A DNA stretch of 12,196 bases from Monoraphidium neglectum. Lineage: Eukaryota; Chlorophyta; Chlorophyceae; Sphaeropleales; Selenastraceae. The notes beneath the pieces were generated by a model that ran no database searches, was not told the origin of the DNA, and was given only the letters and a program-made list of their open reading frames with translations. This document shows, in pieces, positions 1 through 8,425 of this stretch. Location of the stretch: assembly GCF_000611645.1 (NCBI RefSeq), contig NW_014012827.1:8892-21087 (forward strand), in the 5' to 3' direction. The stretch's first letter is position 1, and the number at the start of each line of letters is the position of its first letter. Position numbers and translations under genes: made by a program.

Positions 1-198
1 GGCAGGGGCGGGCAACGAGGTTGGGTGGATACAGGCACAGTCGGTCGCAGGAGCATGAGGCCGAGGACGCCCAGCAAACACCAGGCGCTGTTCCCTGCAG
101 GGTGCGGCTTTGCTGCCGGCGCTGTGTCACGGATACCCCAGCGCCGAATGCCTCGGATTGCAGGTCGGACAAGACCTATTCGTGCTGCGTTTGCTCAC

Positions 199-976
199 TC
201 GTTCACAAAGTAGTCGAAATCCCCCACGAGGTCTTGGATCTGGCCCACGTCGTTCTTAAGGCCGACGGCCAGGCCCAGCCCGTGGGCCGTGGCGGCCAGC
301 CACTTGTTATACGCCAGCTGGTCGGCGGCCGTCAGAGGGAAGCCGCTGGGGTTTGCAAAAGCGTCGACGTTCTGGGTCGAGGGGGTGTCGGGCCGAGAGC
401 AGGGGCGTCGGCCGGTTGGCTAAAGGGGATTCATTCCCGGAGACTGTGGTGCTTACCAGCCCTCTGATCACAGTCACTCGGGCTGATAATTCCGACATCC
501 TATGCAAGGACCCTGGATGGCTTCAGATGCAGGCCAAAATGCATAGCAGACGGCAATCCAACGCAGCATTGCGGACCGATGCCGGTCTGGCGCAGCACGT
601 CGCGGGCGAGGATGCCGCCGCTCTGGCTTGGCTCCCGTGACAACCAGGTTGGCATGGCCCAGTGGTGCGTAAGCCCCCTTTTCGGCCATCCCTGAACCCC
701 ATCCCACAGCAGAGAGTCTTATGTCTCACATCAGGGTCTATGCCCACAAAGCCCTTTGCCTTGCACATCTTCATTCGCTGCACAGTCGGGGTGGAAGGCG
801 GATGGATGCGGACCAGCAGCTTGTCAGGTGGAGGCAGGCGCGACCAGATTTCTGGCCTAGAGCACTCCTCTTGCGCGGTCAAACTATGATCTGCCTTCTG
901 CTGATCGTGCTGGCACTTTGAGCGCATGAATAAGTGCACCAGCACGCATGCAGTATCTGCATGTGCATGTGCGCGT

Positions 977-1021
<45 letters not shown>

Positions 1022-2153
1022 AACCAAAACATGCACACACGCCCACACGCACACACGCAGGAATACACACATACATGCACACACCAACGCTCACGCATGT
1101 GCGCGATTGCATGCCTGCATGCTCACATGCACACCAACACCCATACGCTCACCGCTGTCATGATCACTTTAACGTTTGCCGACCGCACATCAAGCCAGAA
1201 CTCGCCGGCCCAGCCGCTCAGCTTGCTCCCGTAGTCACTGGCCTGGAACAACCCCTTGTCAGGCCGCTGGGTTGAGTTAATTTGATGGTTGCAGAAGTTT
1301 TCAAGATGTGATTTGGCCAATTCATGCGTTCGCGCGTAGGAAGATGCAAGTTCGTGTTGCAGATAGGTGCCTGCGGACGCGCCCTGCTGCTGCCCCTCCC
1401 TGTTCACTCCCCTGGCACCGCCACGCGACTCATCAAGTGTACACTCCGCTGCCGCGTCCCGAGTGTAATCCCAACGCCTTGGTGCCCGCTTGGCCACTAA
1501 TATCTCATCCGCAGACGCCTCACCCAGTCCTCGTAGGATCCGGCGCTGAAGTAGCAGATTGGGAAGAACCCCTTTGACAAGATCACCGCCACGTCAGCGT
1601 TCGTGGCCTCGAAACCGTCGATCAGGTAAACCTGAGAGGAATCAGCGGAGGCAATGCGATGGAGTGACGCGCACGCTGCGGCTCTGATCTGATTGCCAGC
1701 CGGTGCGTGCCCGCGGCCCTGCTCTTGCAGGGTGGGCGCTGGCTGTGGCCGCAGCCGAGGGGGCCGTATCGCTCCGCGGCTAATGTGTTGCAGGCACGCC
1801 GGCATGCCCATGCACGCTACAACAGCAGCCTGCGCGGCGCAACTGCTTGGGCGGCTGGCACGCCGGGAAGCAGTGCGGCTGCAAACCCACTCAGCAGGTG
1901 GCGGCGGCTCGCGGCCAATCTCCGCGCCTCTGCGCCCGGGCCACGTGCTCGCGCCGCGCTGTCTCGCCTGCACGCCCGGGATGAAGTCCCTCTTGACATC
2001 AAACGCCATCTTCAGTTGGTACTGGAACTTGTAACCCAGGCGTGGCCGCCACCAGGTTGTCGCAGCTGCATCGACCACCTGGGCCGTGACCTGGCCCTGC
2101 AGCGACACAGCCACCAGGGCTGCAGCAGTCGCCCAGAGAGCCACGGTCATCAT
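199..2153 (-). CDS. Secreted GH114 endo-alpha-1,4-polygalactosaminidase-like protein, 5' five exons (gene 1, partial at left edge)
   Basis: Exons on the minus strand in transcript order: 1968-2153, 1524-1631, 1153-1266, 730-777, 199-371. They give 209 whole codons plus the first two bases (GA) of a Glu codon. The start is the first ATG of an ATG-ATG pair (2151-2153), with an in-frame TGA shortly upstream. Residues 1-25 are a hydrophobic signal peptide, so the product should be secreted or extracellular. Family marks seen: FQYQL, then VYLID (beta-1 Asp67), CYFSAGSYEDW across a splice into RPD, GEFWLD (Glu120, Asp124), CKAKGFVGIDPD (Asp152) spliced to NVDAF, LTAADQLAYNKWLA, VGLKN and FDYFVN. 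The next donor (GA then GTGAGC, ending at 198) is phase 2, so the apparent NE-stop is only intron read-through. The C-terminal exons (NEQC onward) lie further left; a weak candidate ends at 94. Other introns are GT-AG, but the first (1632-1967) has a GC donor. GH114 enzymes cleave alpha-1,4-linked galactosamine polymers; the natural substrate here is unknown. Confidence 0.85.
978..1010. repeat. (CA)n microsatellite inside intron 3 of gene 1
   Basis: About 16 uninterrupted CA units on the plus strand, followed to about 1150 by degenerate CA/CG-rich sequence. It lies within intron 778-1152 and reads TG in the transcript. Alternating purine-pyrimidine tracts can adopt Z-DNA. Apparent His/Thr- and Cys/Val-rich reading frames across it are artefacts. 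Confidence 0.95.
1632..1967 (-). other. GC-AG intron 1 of gene 1
   Basis: The exon ends GGC-GTG-CAG and is followed by GCGAGA; the acceptor is CCTCTCAG before GTTTACCTG. The splice is fixed by comparison with both modules of gene 2, where the same VQ/VY junction is cut in phase 0. No GT at this point preserves the frame and the alignment. Confidence 0.7.
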
Positions 2154-3843
2154 TATGACGGTCACTCAAGCTAGATGCGCCTCCAGGTCAGCTCCGAGCC
2201 GGTGCCTGCGTGCTTCCTCGTGAGAAAAATGCACACACCCGACCTTGGCTGGCCCGCTGCGTGGCTCATATAAACGATCAATAAATGCACTAATGTATAC
2301 AAAAACGAAGCTGCCTGACAGGCAGTGCACGCGTTTCTTTTCGAAATGGCACCAGCGAGTGGTTCGGGCCGCGGAGAAGTGAGCGCGTGTCTTCCTGAGT
2401 GGCGGTGCACCCAGGACAACCCACTCATTCCCCTGAAAATTCCTTCTCATGGCCCCTAATACGCCAGACTTGTTGCACCGATGCTTTGGGCAGCCACCTG
2501 CAGGCGTGTCAAAGTGGAGTCGACTGCTCGATGCAGCACGCGCCCGGCAAACAGGGTCTCGTGTGCACACACCCCAGCAACAACTGTCTTGCATCGCATG
2601 CCTTGATAGCATCTTCACGGCAAATTACATATGCGTCAGAAGCCTGCAGCAAGCGCAACGCGCGGGGCACCCGTGCAAGATGGCAGGGAGCAGGGGCGGG
2701 AGCTCGCCGCCGGCCCCAGCCAGTGGACCAAAACGTGGGCCGCCGGCAAGCTTTGACCACGGCGGCTGATACTCCTTTTGCGGGCCTGTATTCGTCATGC
2801 GGGTCCTTCCGCAAAAAGGCGGCGGTGATGACGTCAGGGGCGTGAGGGAGGGCCGAGCTTGTTAAACACTCTCATGTGCTTCCTTGGCGCCAAAGCTGGG
2901 GCCGGCAGGACCGAGAACGACGAGCAGCCTTCAGCCAAGCAAGTAAAGCGAAAGCCTAGATTATGCGGTGCGGTGGTCGAGCAGTGGCGGCCCAAAAAAT
3001 GTGTGCTGCTGTGCATCATAGACGGATGAGTCTGTGCGTCCACTTTATGCATGCGTGCTGCGCCATTGTGCGTGCACCTGCCCTCGCAGGGCGTTTCCAC
3101 GCAAGCAGTCCAGCTTCAGCCATGCAGCAGGTTTGGAATTGCCGCAAATAGGGCGTGAGGCGTGCATGTCCAGTGTGTGGCCTAAGAGGGGCAAGGGAAC
3201 CAACTGTCGCAACTCACACATCAGCAGCCCGGCGAGCACCACGGTGTCGGGTGTGCATGCATGCGCGCACTGGGTAAACATGCTTGCACGCATGGGAGGA
3301 AGCCATGAGTTTCATCATGTCAAGCGGATTTCAACTTGAAGCGCTGCATGTGCAGCAGCTGCGACGTTTTTGAGGCAGCAGTTATGGAGCCATGCTGTGT
3401 GCACGCTGTGCGGGCGCGCCGTCCCAAGCAAGGGACGCCCCCTGCAAGGACGCGATCCAGTGGTAGGCCAAAGCCAAAAGGGCCAGGCTTTTGTTTAGAG
3501 GTTGGGTCATTTGCTGCAAGGATCCGCGCGGACATTGTGCGCGCCTAGGAAGGTGCAGGTGTTGACCCCGGGCCAGGCAGGGCAATACAATGTTTGTAGT
3601 GCCGACTTCCGCAGCCTGTGACCTCAACCAGGCCTGAACATTGTGCCTGAAAGAGGCCTCGACCTGTTATGTGATATTGCTGAGAGACACCATTAGGAGA
3701 TTAGTCACACGCACGCCCAAACGGCCCAAGCCCTCCGGCAAACCGCCTGTCGTTATTGCTGCAGCGCCGGCGCGGCGTCGCTGCAGGCCTTTGTTGGCCG
3801 CAAAACGGAAGGCTGCGCGGACAGCCGTGAGCCCGGCGCACTC
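2154..3843. other. Intergenic region between gene 2 (3' end) and gene 1 (5' end); no gene recognised
   Basis: Several open frames exist on both strands, but none shows a recognisable domain, signal peptide or consistent splice pattern. The region should hold the 3' UTR of gene 2 and the promoter of gene 1. A minus-strand TGTAA, the usual green-algal polyadenylation signal, occurs at 2625-2629, about 1.2 kb past the gene 2 stop; none was seen closer. A perfect TGACGTCA lies at 2829-2836. Around 3040-3300 there are many TGCATGC/GCGTGC-type alternating repeats. Confidence 0.6.
2267..2275 (-). promoter_or_regulatory. Candidate TATA-like element for gene 1
   Basis: The minus strand reads GTTTATATG about 115 bp upstream of the gene 1 ATG, within an AT-rich island (about 2266-2305) that stands out in GC-rich DNA. 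The plus strand reads TATAAA at 2269-2274, so orientation is ambiguous. The distance is comparable to that of the gene 2 TATA. Confidence 0.25.
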
Positions 3844-6800
3844 TCAGCCCCTCCAAGACGGCCGACACTTGGCTGGGTTGCTGGCGCCAGGGCTGCAGGC
3901 CTTCCTGTACGCATCCAGCTTTGACCTCTGCCGCGCCACGCGGCGTGCGTGCGGGGGCAGGGCGGGGGCGCGGCAAAATAATGAGCAGGTCCGAGCGCAG
4001 GTGGGGGAAAAGAACCCGCACGCTGGCCAGAGCCCTGTCTCAAACATCCACCAACTAGCCCTTGGCACAACCAATTGCTTATGATTGCCTTTGCAAAGGC
4101 AATCATAAACAAGAAACCAACGCGGTCTCCAAGCCGAACTCCCAGCACAGCCCCAACCCCGGCCCTGCCTGCCACGCTGGCATGCGGCGCACCTTGCGGA
4201 CTGTCTTGACGCCGTAGGCAGTCTCACACTTGCAGGCCTTCAGAAAGTCCCCAAGCCGCGTTTCGAGGTTCCACACGGGCTTGCCCAGCGCCACTGCCAC
4301 TTGGTACTGGTCGCACGCCTTTGCCTGCTGGCATCCCCTGTGTATGGGAGATTGAGGTTCGCGGGACCGAGGATGTATGCAGGGTGCTGATTCGGCGATC
4401 GGGACAGAGCGACGCTGCTCCGCGAATACCGGACGCGCGTCGAGGCTGAGCATCCTTGCTGCTGCGGCCGCACCCCACTCACACGCTGGTGAAGAAGTCA
4501 AAGCTCGTTGCCAGGTCAGCGATCTGCCCCAGATCGGCTTTGAGGCCGGCCGCGAGCCCGAGGTCGTGCGTGGTGTTGGCCAGCCACTTGTTATACGCCA
4601 GCTGGTCGGCGGCGGTTAGCCCGAGGCCGTTGTTGGCGTCGTAGGCGTCCAAGTTGGAGAGGTCAACCCCCACGAAACCCTTGGACTTGCAGACCTCCAA
4701 GCGCTGCAGGGTTTGGGGCAATGGCAGGAGTGGCAGCTCTTCTGGCGTGTAGGGATCTTGGCAGGAGTGGTGCGCGTGTGATGGCGGCTCAAGCACGCCC
4801 GCCACACCTCTTCGGCCCGTCCTTGCATGCACGTGTGCCCGCGTTCAGGCATGAGGCACCCTGTCACATAAACGCATGTCCACCTCTCCGATCTGCATAC
4901 CGCAGTGTCACGGGCCCACGCACCTTTCTACTGACGGCCTTGACGTTTTCTGACCTGATGTCAAGCCAAAACTCCCCAGCGCCGGATGCGGCCCCGCGAT
5001 CAGCCGCCGTGAAGTCCCCGGCGTCAGGGCGCTGTGTGTGAGTGTGCGTACGTGCGAGCATGTGTGTGTGTGTGTGTGCGGGGGTGCGCACGCGCATGCG
5101 TGCGTGCGTGTGTGCACGCGTGCGTGCGTGTGTGCACGCGTGCGTGAGGAAGAACACCTAAAATGAGTCATCGCCAAGAGCTACCTAGGGGCTTGACCGT
5201 GACGGTCCGAACGTGCATATGGGCGCAGGGACGGCCGGCGACCGCGTCCCTTCCTCTCTCCGCCCGCTGCTGCAGGACAGTCCTGTTTGGCACCCTCCCC
5301 CCGCGCCCTGCAGCGCGCCCCTTGCTGAGGCTGGGGGGCACCCACCCAGGTCTCAAGTGTGCCAGCGCTGAGGTAACCGACGGCGTAACTTCCGGCGGAT
5401 GCGATGGCAGCCACGGCCTCGGCGCTCGTATCCATGCAGTCCACGAAGTATACCTGACCGGGGGGTGGGGTGGGGGGGGTAAATTGGTTAGGATGGGATT
5501 AATGATGTCATGCGTGCGCGTTTGGGTACGGGTGAGTAGACGTTCAATTTCAATGCTGCGGCGGAGGAGGCAAGGCCGGAATGATCGGCTCCGCCACGTG
5601 GCAGAGGCCTGCAGCTGAGCGGGCGCCGGTTGGTTGCCATTGCCATCAGCAAGCCGGCCAGCCGGCCTGCTGGCATCGGCAGCCGGCCCATCGCCCGGCG
5701 AGCGCGGCCTGTATGGTGGCAGGCGGCTGCGACGGCCTTGGGCCCACCTGGACGCCCGAGAGCATGTGCTTCCCGGGGTCGAACGCCTGCCCGATTTGAT
5801 ACTGGAACGCCAGGTTGTCGGAGGCCTTTGGCTGCCATATGCTTGCAATGACGCGGCCGTCGCCGCCGCCGCCGCTCCCGCCACCGGTGCCGCTGCCGCC
5901 GCCGCCGCCGCCGCTGGTGCCATTGACTGGCGGGGGCTGCGGCTCCTCGCCTGCAGCGCACTCCTCTTTGTGCGAGTCCAAGGCCTTTGTCTGCGATCCG
6001 TGCAATGCATAAGGGGGTGCTCATTGATGCCCGGCGGCGGCGTCAACACACACTTGACTTGCTTGCGAGCTGCCCGCCGCGTGCGTCCCGGCACAGCGGC
6101 GCCGTACCGTGTCACGCCATTCACCTGACACGGCTGGAACCAGCACACTTGCAACCTGGCATTATCCATGTAGGGACAGCACCAATGCAGTGATGGCATC
6201 CCTCTGACAGCTGCCCAAAAAACAGCACTCTGCCGCCCACCTTTAGCAAGGTACGGATGCCGTACGTGGCCTGGTTGGCGCAGGCAGTCTTGAAGGCCGC
6301 CCTAACGTACTCGATGGTCCACACAGGCTTGTAGGCTGTGGGTGGTCACACAACATAGGGGTTTGTACCAGCAGGCGTTGAGTTCAGAACGACTAATGAA
6401 ATGGACTGCACAAGGGCAATAATTGTGATGAATATCGCGATGCTTGTCTGTCAAAGGATCCACTAATGTTCAAGCTGGAAACCACAATGGGAGCATCGCA
6501 TGCTGGCTGGTCAAAGGAGTCAGTCAAGGGCGGGGTTGCTTCACGTCGTCGGCACACGGCGGCGTGACAGCAAGGGCGGGCATGCAGGCTTGTTAAGCTC
6601 AGGCCCACCTAGCTTGGCTGGGAGGTACGCGCCGCACTCATTGAATACAACGCACTGCCTGCGGTGAAATTGAAGAAGACACCGGAGTTTGCGGCGCAGC
6701 GTCTCTAACAGCTGCGGCGGCAGCAGCCACGCAAACCCCAGTTGCTTTGCCGCCTGCTCACTCGTTCACAAAGAAGTCATAGTCCGAAACGAGATCTGGG

Positions 6801-8425
6801 ATCAGATCGATGGCGTTCTTCAGGCCAATGGCTAGCCCAAGGTCATGGGCAGTGGCGGCCAGCCACTTGTTGTACGCCAGCTGGTCGGCGGCGGTGAGCC
6901 CGAGGCCGTTTGTGTTTGTGTAGCCGTCCGCGTTCTGCGTTTTGAGTCGACAGTGGTAATTGAGCGCGTCTCGTTGCGAGTGGGAAGTATTGTGTCTTTA
7001 CTTGCGGAGCCAGGAAGTGGCGGGGTGCTGGGAGCCGCCCTGCAGAGGCGGGCGCGGCAGCGTGCCGCGCAGCAGCACCTGCTGATCACTCTGATGCAGG
7101 GGCCGCGCGAGGCCCCTCGTTTGCCGGCAGGCGGTCAGTGCGCCAGCCCGTCAGTCGGGCCTGGTTATTGTGCATTCAAGATCAGCAGGCGCAAGAGCAT
7201 CACTCCAGCCTCGCTCTTTGCTCACATCAGGGTCCAGTCCCACAAACCCTTTGGCCTTGCAGTCCTGCATCCGCTGCAAGGCGGCAAAAGGGGTGACGGA
7301 CGTATACATGCGGACGAGGGGCACAGTCAAACCAGGGTCAACGCCGTACCCCTTCGCGGCCACTGCGCCACGCGAGCGTCCCTGGCAGGGCCTGGAGCCG
7401 CCGCCAGCGGCGCCCCTGCGCCGCTGCATGCTGCGCCCAGTGATGCCACCGCCGGGGGCCCTCACCTGCCGCATGACTGCCCTCACGCCCTCCTGCCTGA
7501 TGTCGACCCACCACTCGCCGGCCCATTCTGGCAGGCGCGCCCCCTTGTAAGGCGCGAGCGCCGCCGCATCGTCCCGCCACGCCTCGTAGGTCCCAGCGCT
7601 GCGGGGCGGCGGGTGGGGGCACTGAGGCGGCTGCGGCTCAACGGCGCGGAATGCACGCCTTTCCCCGGTCGGCTGGGCCAGCATCGCTGCGGCCACGCGC
7701 GCGGCCCGCCCGGAGCGGCGACCGGCATGTAACTGCGGGGGGGCCCGCGGTCGGGCGTCGCGCCTGCGTGGCCCCCGGCAGGGCGCGAGGAGCTCGCATG
7801 CGCCGCTTGGGGGATGTTAGGCGCTGAAGCAGGGGCCCGCGCGCGCGCGGGCTGCCGCCTGCCTGAAATAGCCGATGGGGTGAGCTCCCTGGGCCCTGAT
7901 GGCGGCCACTGCGTCTGCCGGGGTGTCTGAGCAGTCTAGAAGGTACACCTGGCGGGGTCCGCGGGGGCGCGCGCGCGCCGCGGGTCGTCGATGGTTGGGG
8001 GCGCGTGGCGGCTGGGGGCCGCAGCATGCCACATCGCGTGCGCCGCCGTGGGGGCCGGCAGTCAGCACCATCTCGGCGAACCCGCTGAACCGCAGGACTG
8101 CAGGCTTGCTTCTTGGGATGGGACGCGCCCCCCCCCCCCTGCGGGGGCGCTGGTGTTCGCGTGGCGCGCGACAAGCAGTCGGTGGGAGTTCCCACGCGGA
8201 CCCAGCGCGCGTGGCCGTCCCCCTGCGGACCTGGACGTTGGGGTCGAAATCTTTAGCAACGTCGAAGACCTTACTAAGCTGATACTCAAACTTCATCGTC
8301 ATGTCTGGGATCCAGGCCGGCGCGGCGCGAACGGTGCTGCAGTGCTGCGCCGCCAGCGCCAGGGCCAACGCGAGAACCAGTGCCGGGGCGGGCCGTGACC
8401 AGCGTGCGCCGGACGATGGTGTCAT
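3844..8425 (-). CDS. Secreted bimodular GH114 protein: two tandem glycoside hydrolase modules joined by a Gly-rich linker (gene 2)
   Basis: Minus-strand exons in transcript order: 8231-8425, 7863-7948, 7466-7598, 7226-7273, 6762-6934, 6609-6658, 6241-6335, 5748-5990, 5346-5453, 4924-5031, 4483-4703, 4193-4337, 3844-3927. Together they encode 562 residues. Residues 1-35 form a signal peptide (Leu/Ala-rich core, then VRAA), so the protein is secreted. Module 1 spans about 37-271, a Pro/Gly linker 272-305 (with an NGT glycosylation motif), and module 2 about 306-550. A single gene is inferred because exon 5748-5990 carries at once the C-terminal LD-x4-EC motif of module 1, the linker and the start of module 2. 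It has phase 0 at both ends, no start codon or signal peptide before module 2, and an upstream in-frame TGA near 6013. A short Cys-containing tail ends the protein. Two separate genes would need an unseen 5' exon. Function is inferred from family: extracellular cleavage of galactosamine-type polysaccharide. Confidence 0.83.
4079..4108. repeat. Perfect 30-bp palindrome in the last intron of gene 2
   Basis: The left arm TTATGATTGCCTTTG (4079-4093) is followed directly by its exact reverse complement (4094-4108) with no loop. It lies in intron 3928-4192. It is more AT-rich than its surroundings. It could form a hairpin in pre-mRNA, a cruciform in DNA, or be the relic of a small foldback element; no target-site duplication is evident. 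Confidence 0.9.
5035..5146. repeat. GT/GCGT-rich repeat with a 20-bp tandem duplication, in the intron 5032-5345 of gene 2
   Basis: A GT run lies around 5060-5078. It is followed by two exact copies of TGCGTGCGTGTGTGCACGCG at 5101-5120 and 5121-5140 and a 6-base partial third copy. In the transcript it reads CA-rich just before the acceptor CACACAG at exon 4924-5031, so it also forms that acceptor's upstream tract. Confidence 0.9.
5460..5481. promoter_or_regulatory. G-run tract that is the polypyrimidine tract of an acceptor (gene 2)
   Basis: The plus strand has runs of six, four and eight G separated by single T. On the transcribed (minus) sense this is an almost pure C tract ending in CGGTCAG, directly before exon 5346-5453, so it serves as the polypyrimidine tract. 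The G strand could fold as a quadruplex, but the splice role explains its position. Confidence 0.7.
5862..5912 (-). repeat. GGC-type trinucleotide repeat encoding the Gly-rich interdomain linker
   Basis: On the minus strand this is a run of Gly codons interrupted by Ser and Thr (residues 287-303 of gene 2). It follows a PQPPPVNGT segment and precedes RVIASIW at the start of module 2. Pro then Gly runs of this kind are common flexible linkers between modules of secreted carbohydrate-active enzymes. The repeat is likely length-polymorphic by slippage. Confidence 0.85.
7599..7862 (-). other. GC-AG intron 2 of gene 2 (module 1)
   Basis: The exon ends GGC-TAT-TTC-AG and is followed by GCAGGC; the acceptor is CCCCGCAG before CGCTGGGACC. 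This is a phase 2 junction that rebuilds Ser-Ala-Gly of the family SAG-[ST]-[YL]-E block. The intron lies about seven residues upstream of where gene 1 and module 2 carry theirs (after the Trp). It includes a CG-rich stretch at 7837-7853 that could form a hairpin. Confidence 0.65.
8128..8139. repeat. C homopolymer of 12 in intron 1 of gene 2
   Basis: Twelve consecutive C on the plus strand, G on the transcript, within intron 7949-8230. It is prone to sequencing and replication slippage, but noncoding in this model, so the gene is unaffected. Confidence 0.8.

Larger units (their letters stand above)
3844..5855 (-). other. GH114 module 2 of gene 2, predicted inactive
   Basis: Domain-level note. 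Blocks in order: AFQYQI, VYFVD (Asp346), GYLSAGTLETW joined to RPD, GEFWLD (Glu397, Asp401), CKSKGFVGVDLSN, LTAADQLAYNKWLA, AGLKA, FDFFTSVGC, GKPVWNLET, TAYGVKTVRK and LDAYRKAC near the C-terminus. The fold blocks are all present and every exon is in phase. At the two positions expected to be catalytic, the DPDN block reads DLSN (Ser429 replaces Asp) and the NEQC block reads SVGC (Val487 replaces Glu). The IEY block reads LET and the KN pair reads KA. This is substitution at the active site without frame damage, as in a pseudoenzyme or binding domain, rather than a decayed pseudogene. Confidence 0.75.
5961..8320 (-). other. GH114 module 1 of gene 2, catalytic residues present
   Basis: Domain-level note. 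In order along the protein: KFEYQL, VYLLD (Asp70), GYFSAGTYEAWRDD (spliced inside Ser94), GEWWVD (Glu122, Asp126), CKAKGFVGLDPD (Asp154) joined to NADGY, LTAADQLAYNKWLA, IGLKN, DYDFFVNEQC (Glu212), NECGAYLP, KPVWTIEY, ATYGIRTLLK, and finally LDSHKEEC at 264-271. These are the recurring blocks of the GH114 TIM-barrel. Asp154 of the DPDN block and Glu212 of NEQC are 58 residues apart. From memory, the pair proposed as catalytic in Aspergillus Ega3 is Asp189 and Glu247, which has the same spacing. That mapping is recollection plus inference, not an alignment. The module should be a working hydrolase if the family assignment holds. Confidence 0.8.

Noticed and set aside
1..94. Possible next exon of gene 1 (acceptor CACCCTGCAG, then Glu-Gln-Arg-Leu-Val-Phe)
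   Set aside because: It has a faint resemblance to the QCVVF start of the equivalent exon in gene 2, but lacks the Cys and NEC residues; not firm enough to annotate.
195..197. Apparent stop right after FDYFVNE in gene 1 (the same at 6758-6760 and 4479-4481)
   Set aside because: A phase 2 intron beginning GTGAG always reads as NNG-TGA if unspliced. In gene 2 the following exons (QCVVFNEC and GCQQAKAC) continue the family sequence exactly in phase.
523..1163. Cys/Val-rich and His/Thr-rich open frames over the CA repeat
   Set aside because: Translation of a dinucleotide microsatellite inside an intron whose both ends are fixed by homology.
5168..6199. 343-codon minus-strand open frame
   Set aside because: It overlaps gene 2 exons in another frame and runs through introns; open by GC content.
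6121..6240. Read-through of exon 6241-6335 as the C-terminus of a one-module gene (about 40 extra residues with several Cys, then stop)
   Set aside because: It would lack the LD-x4-[AE]C motif that closes the other module. The phase 0 junction to 5990 supplies that motif exactly. It may still exist as an intron-retention isoform.
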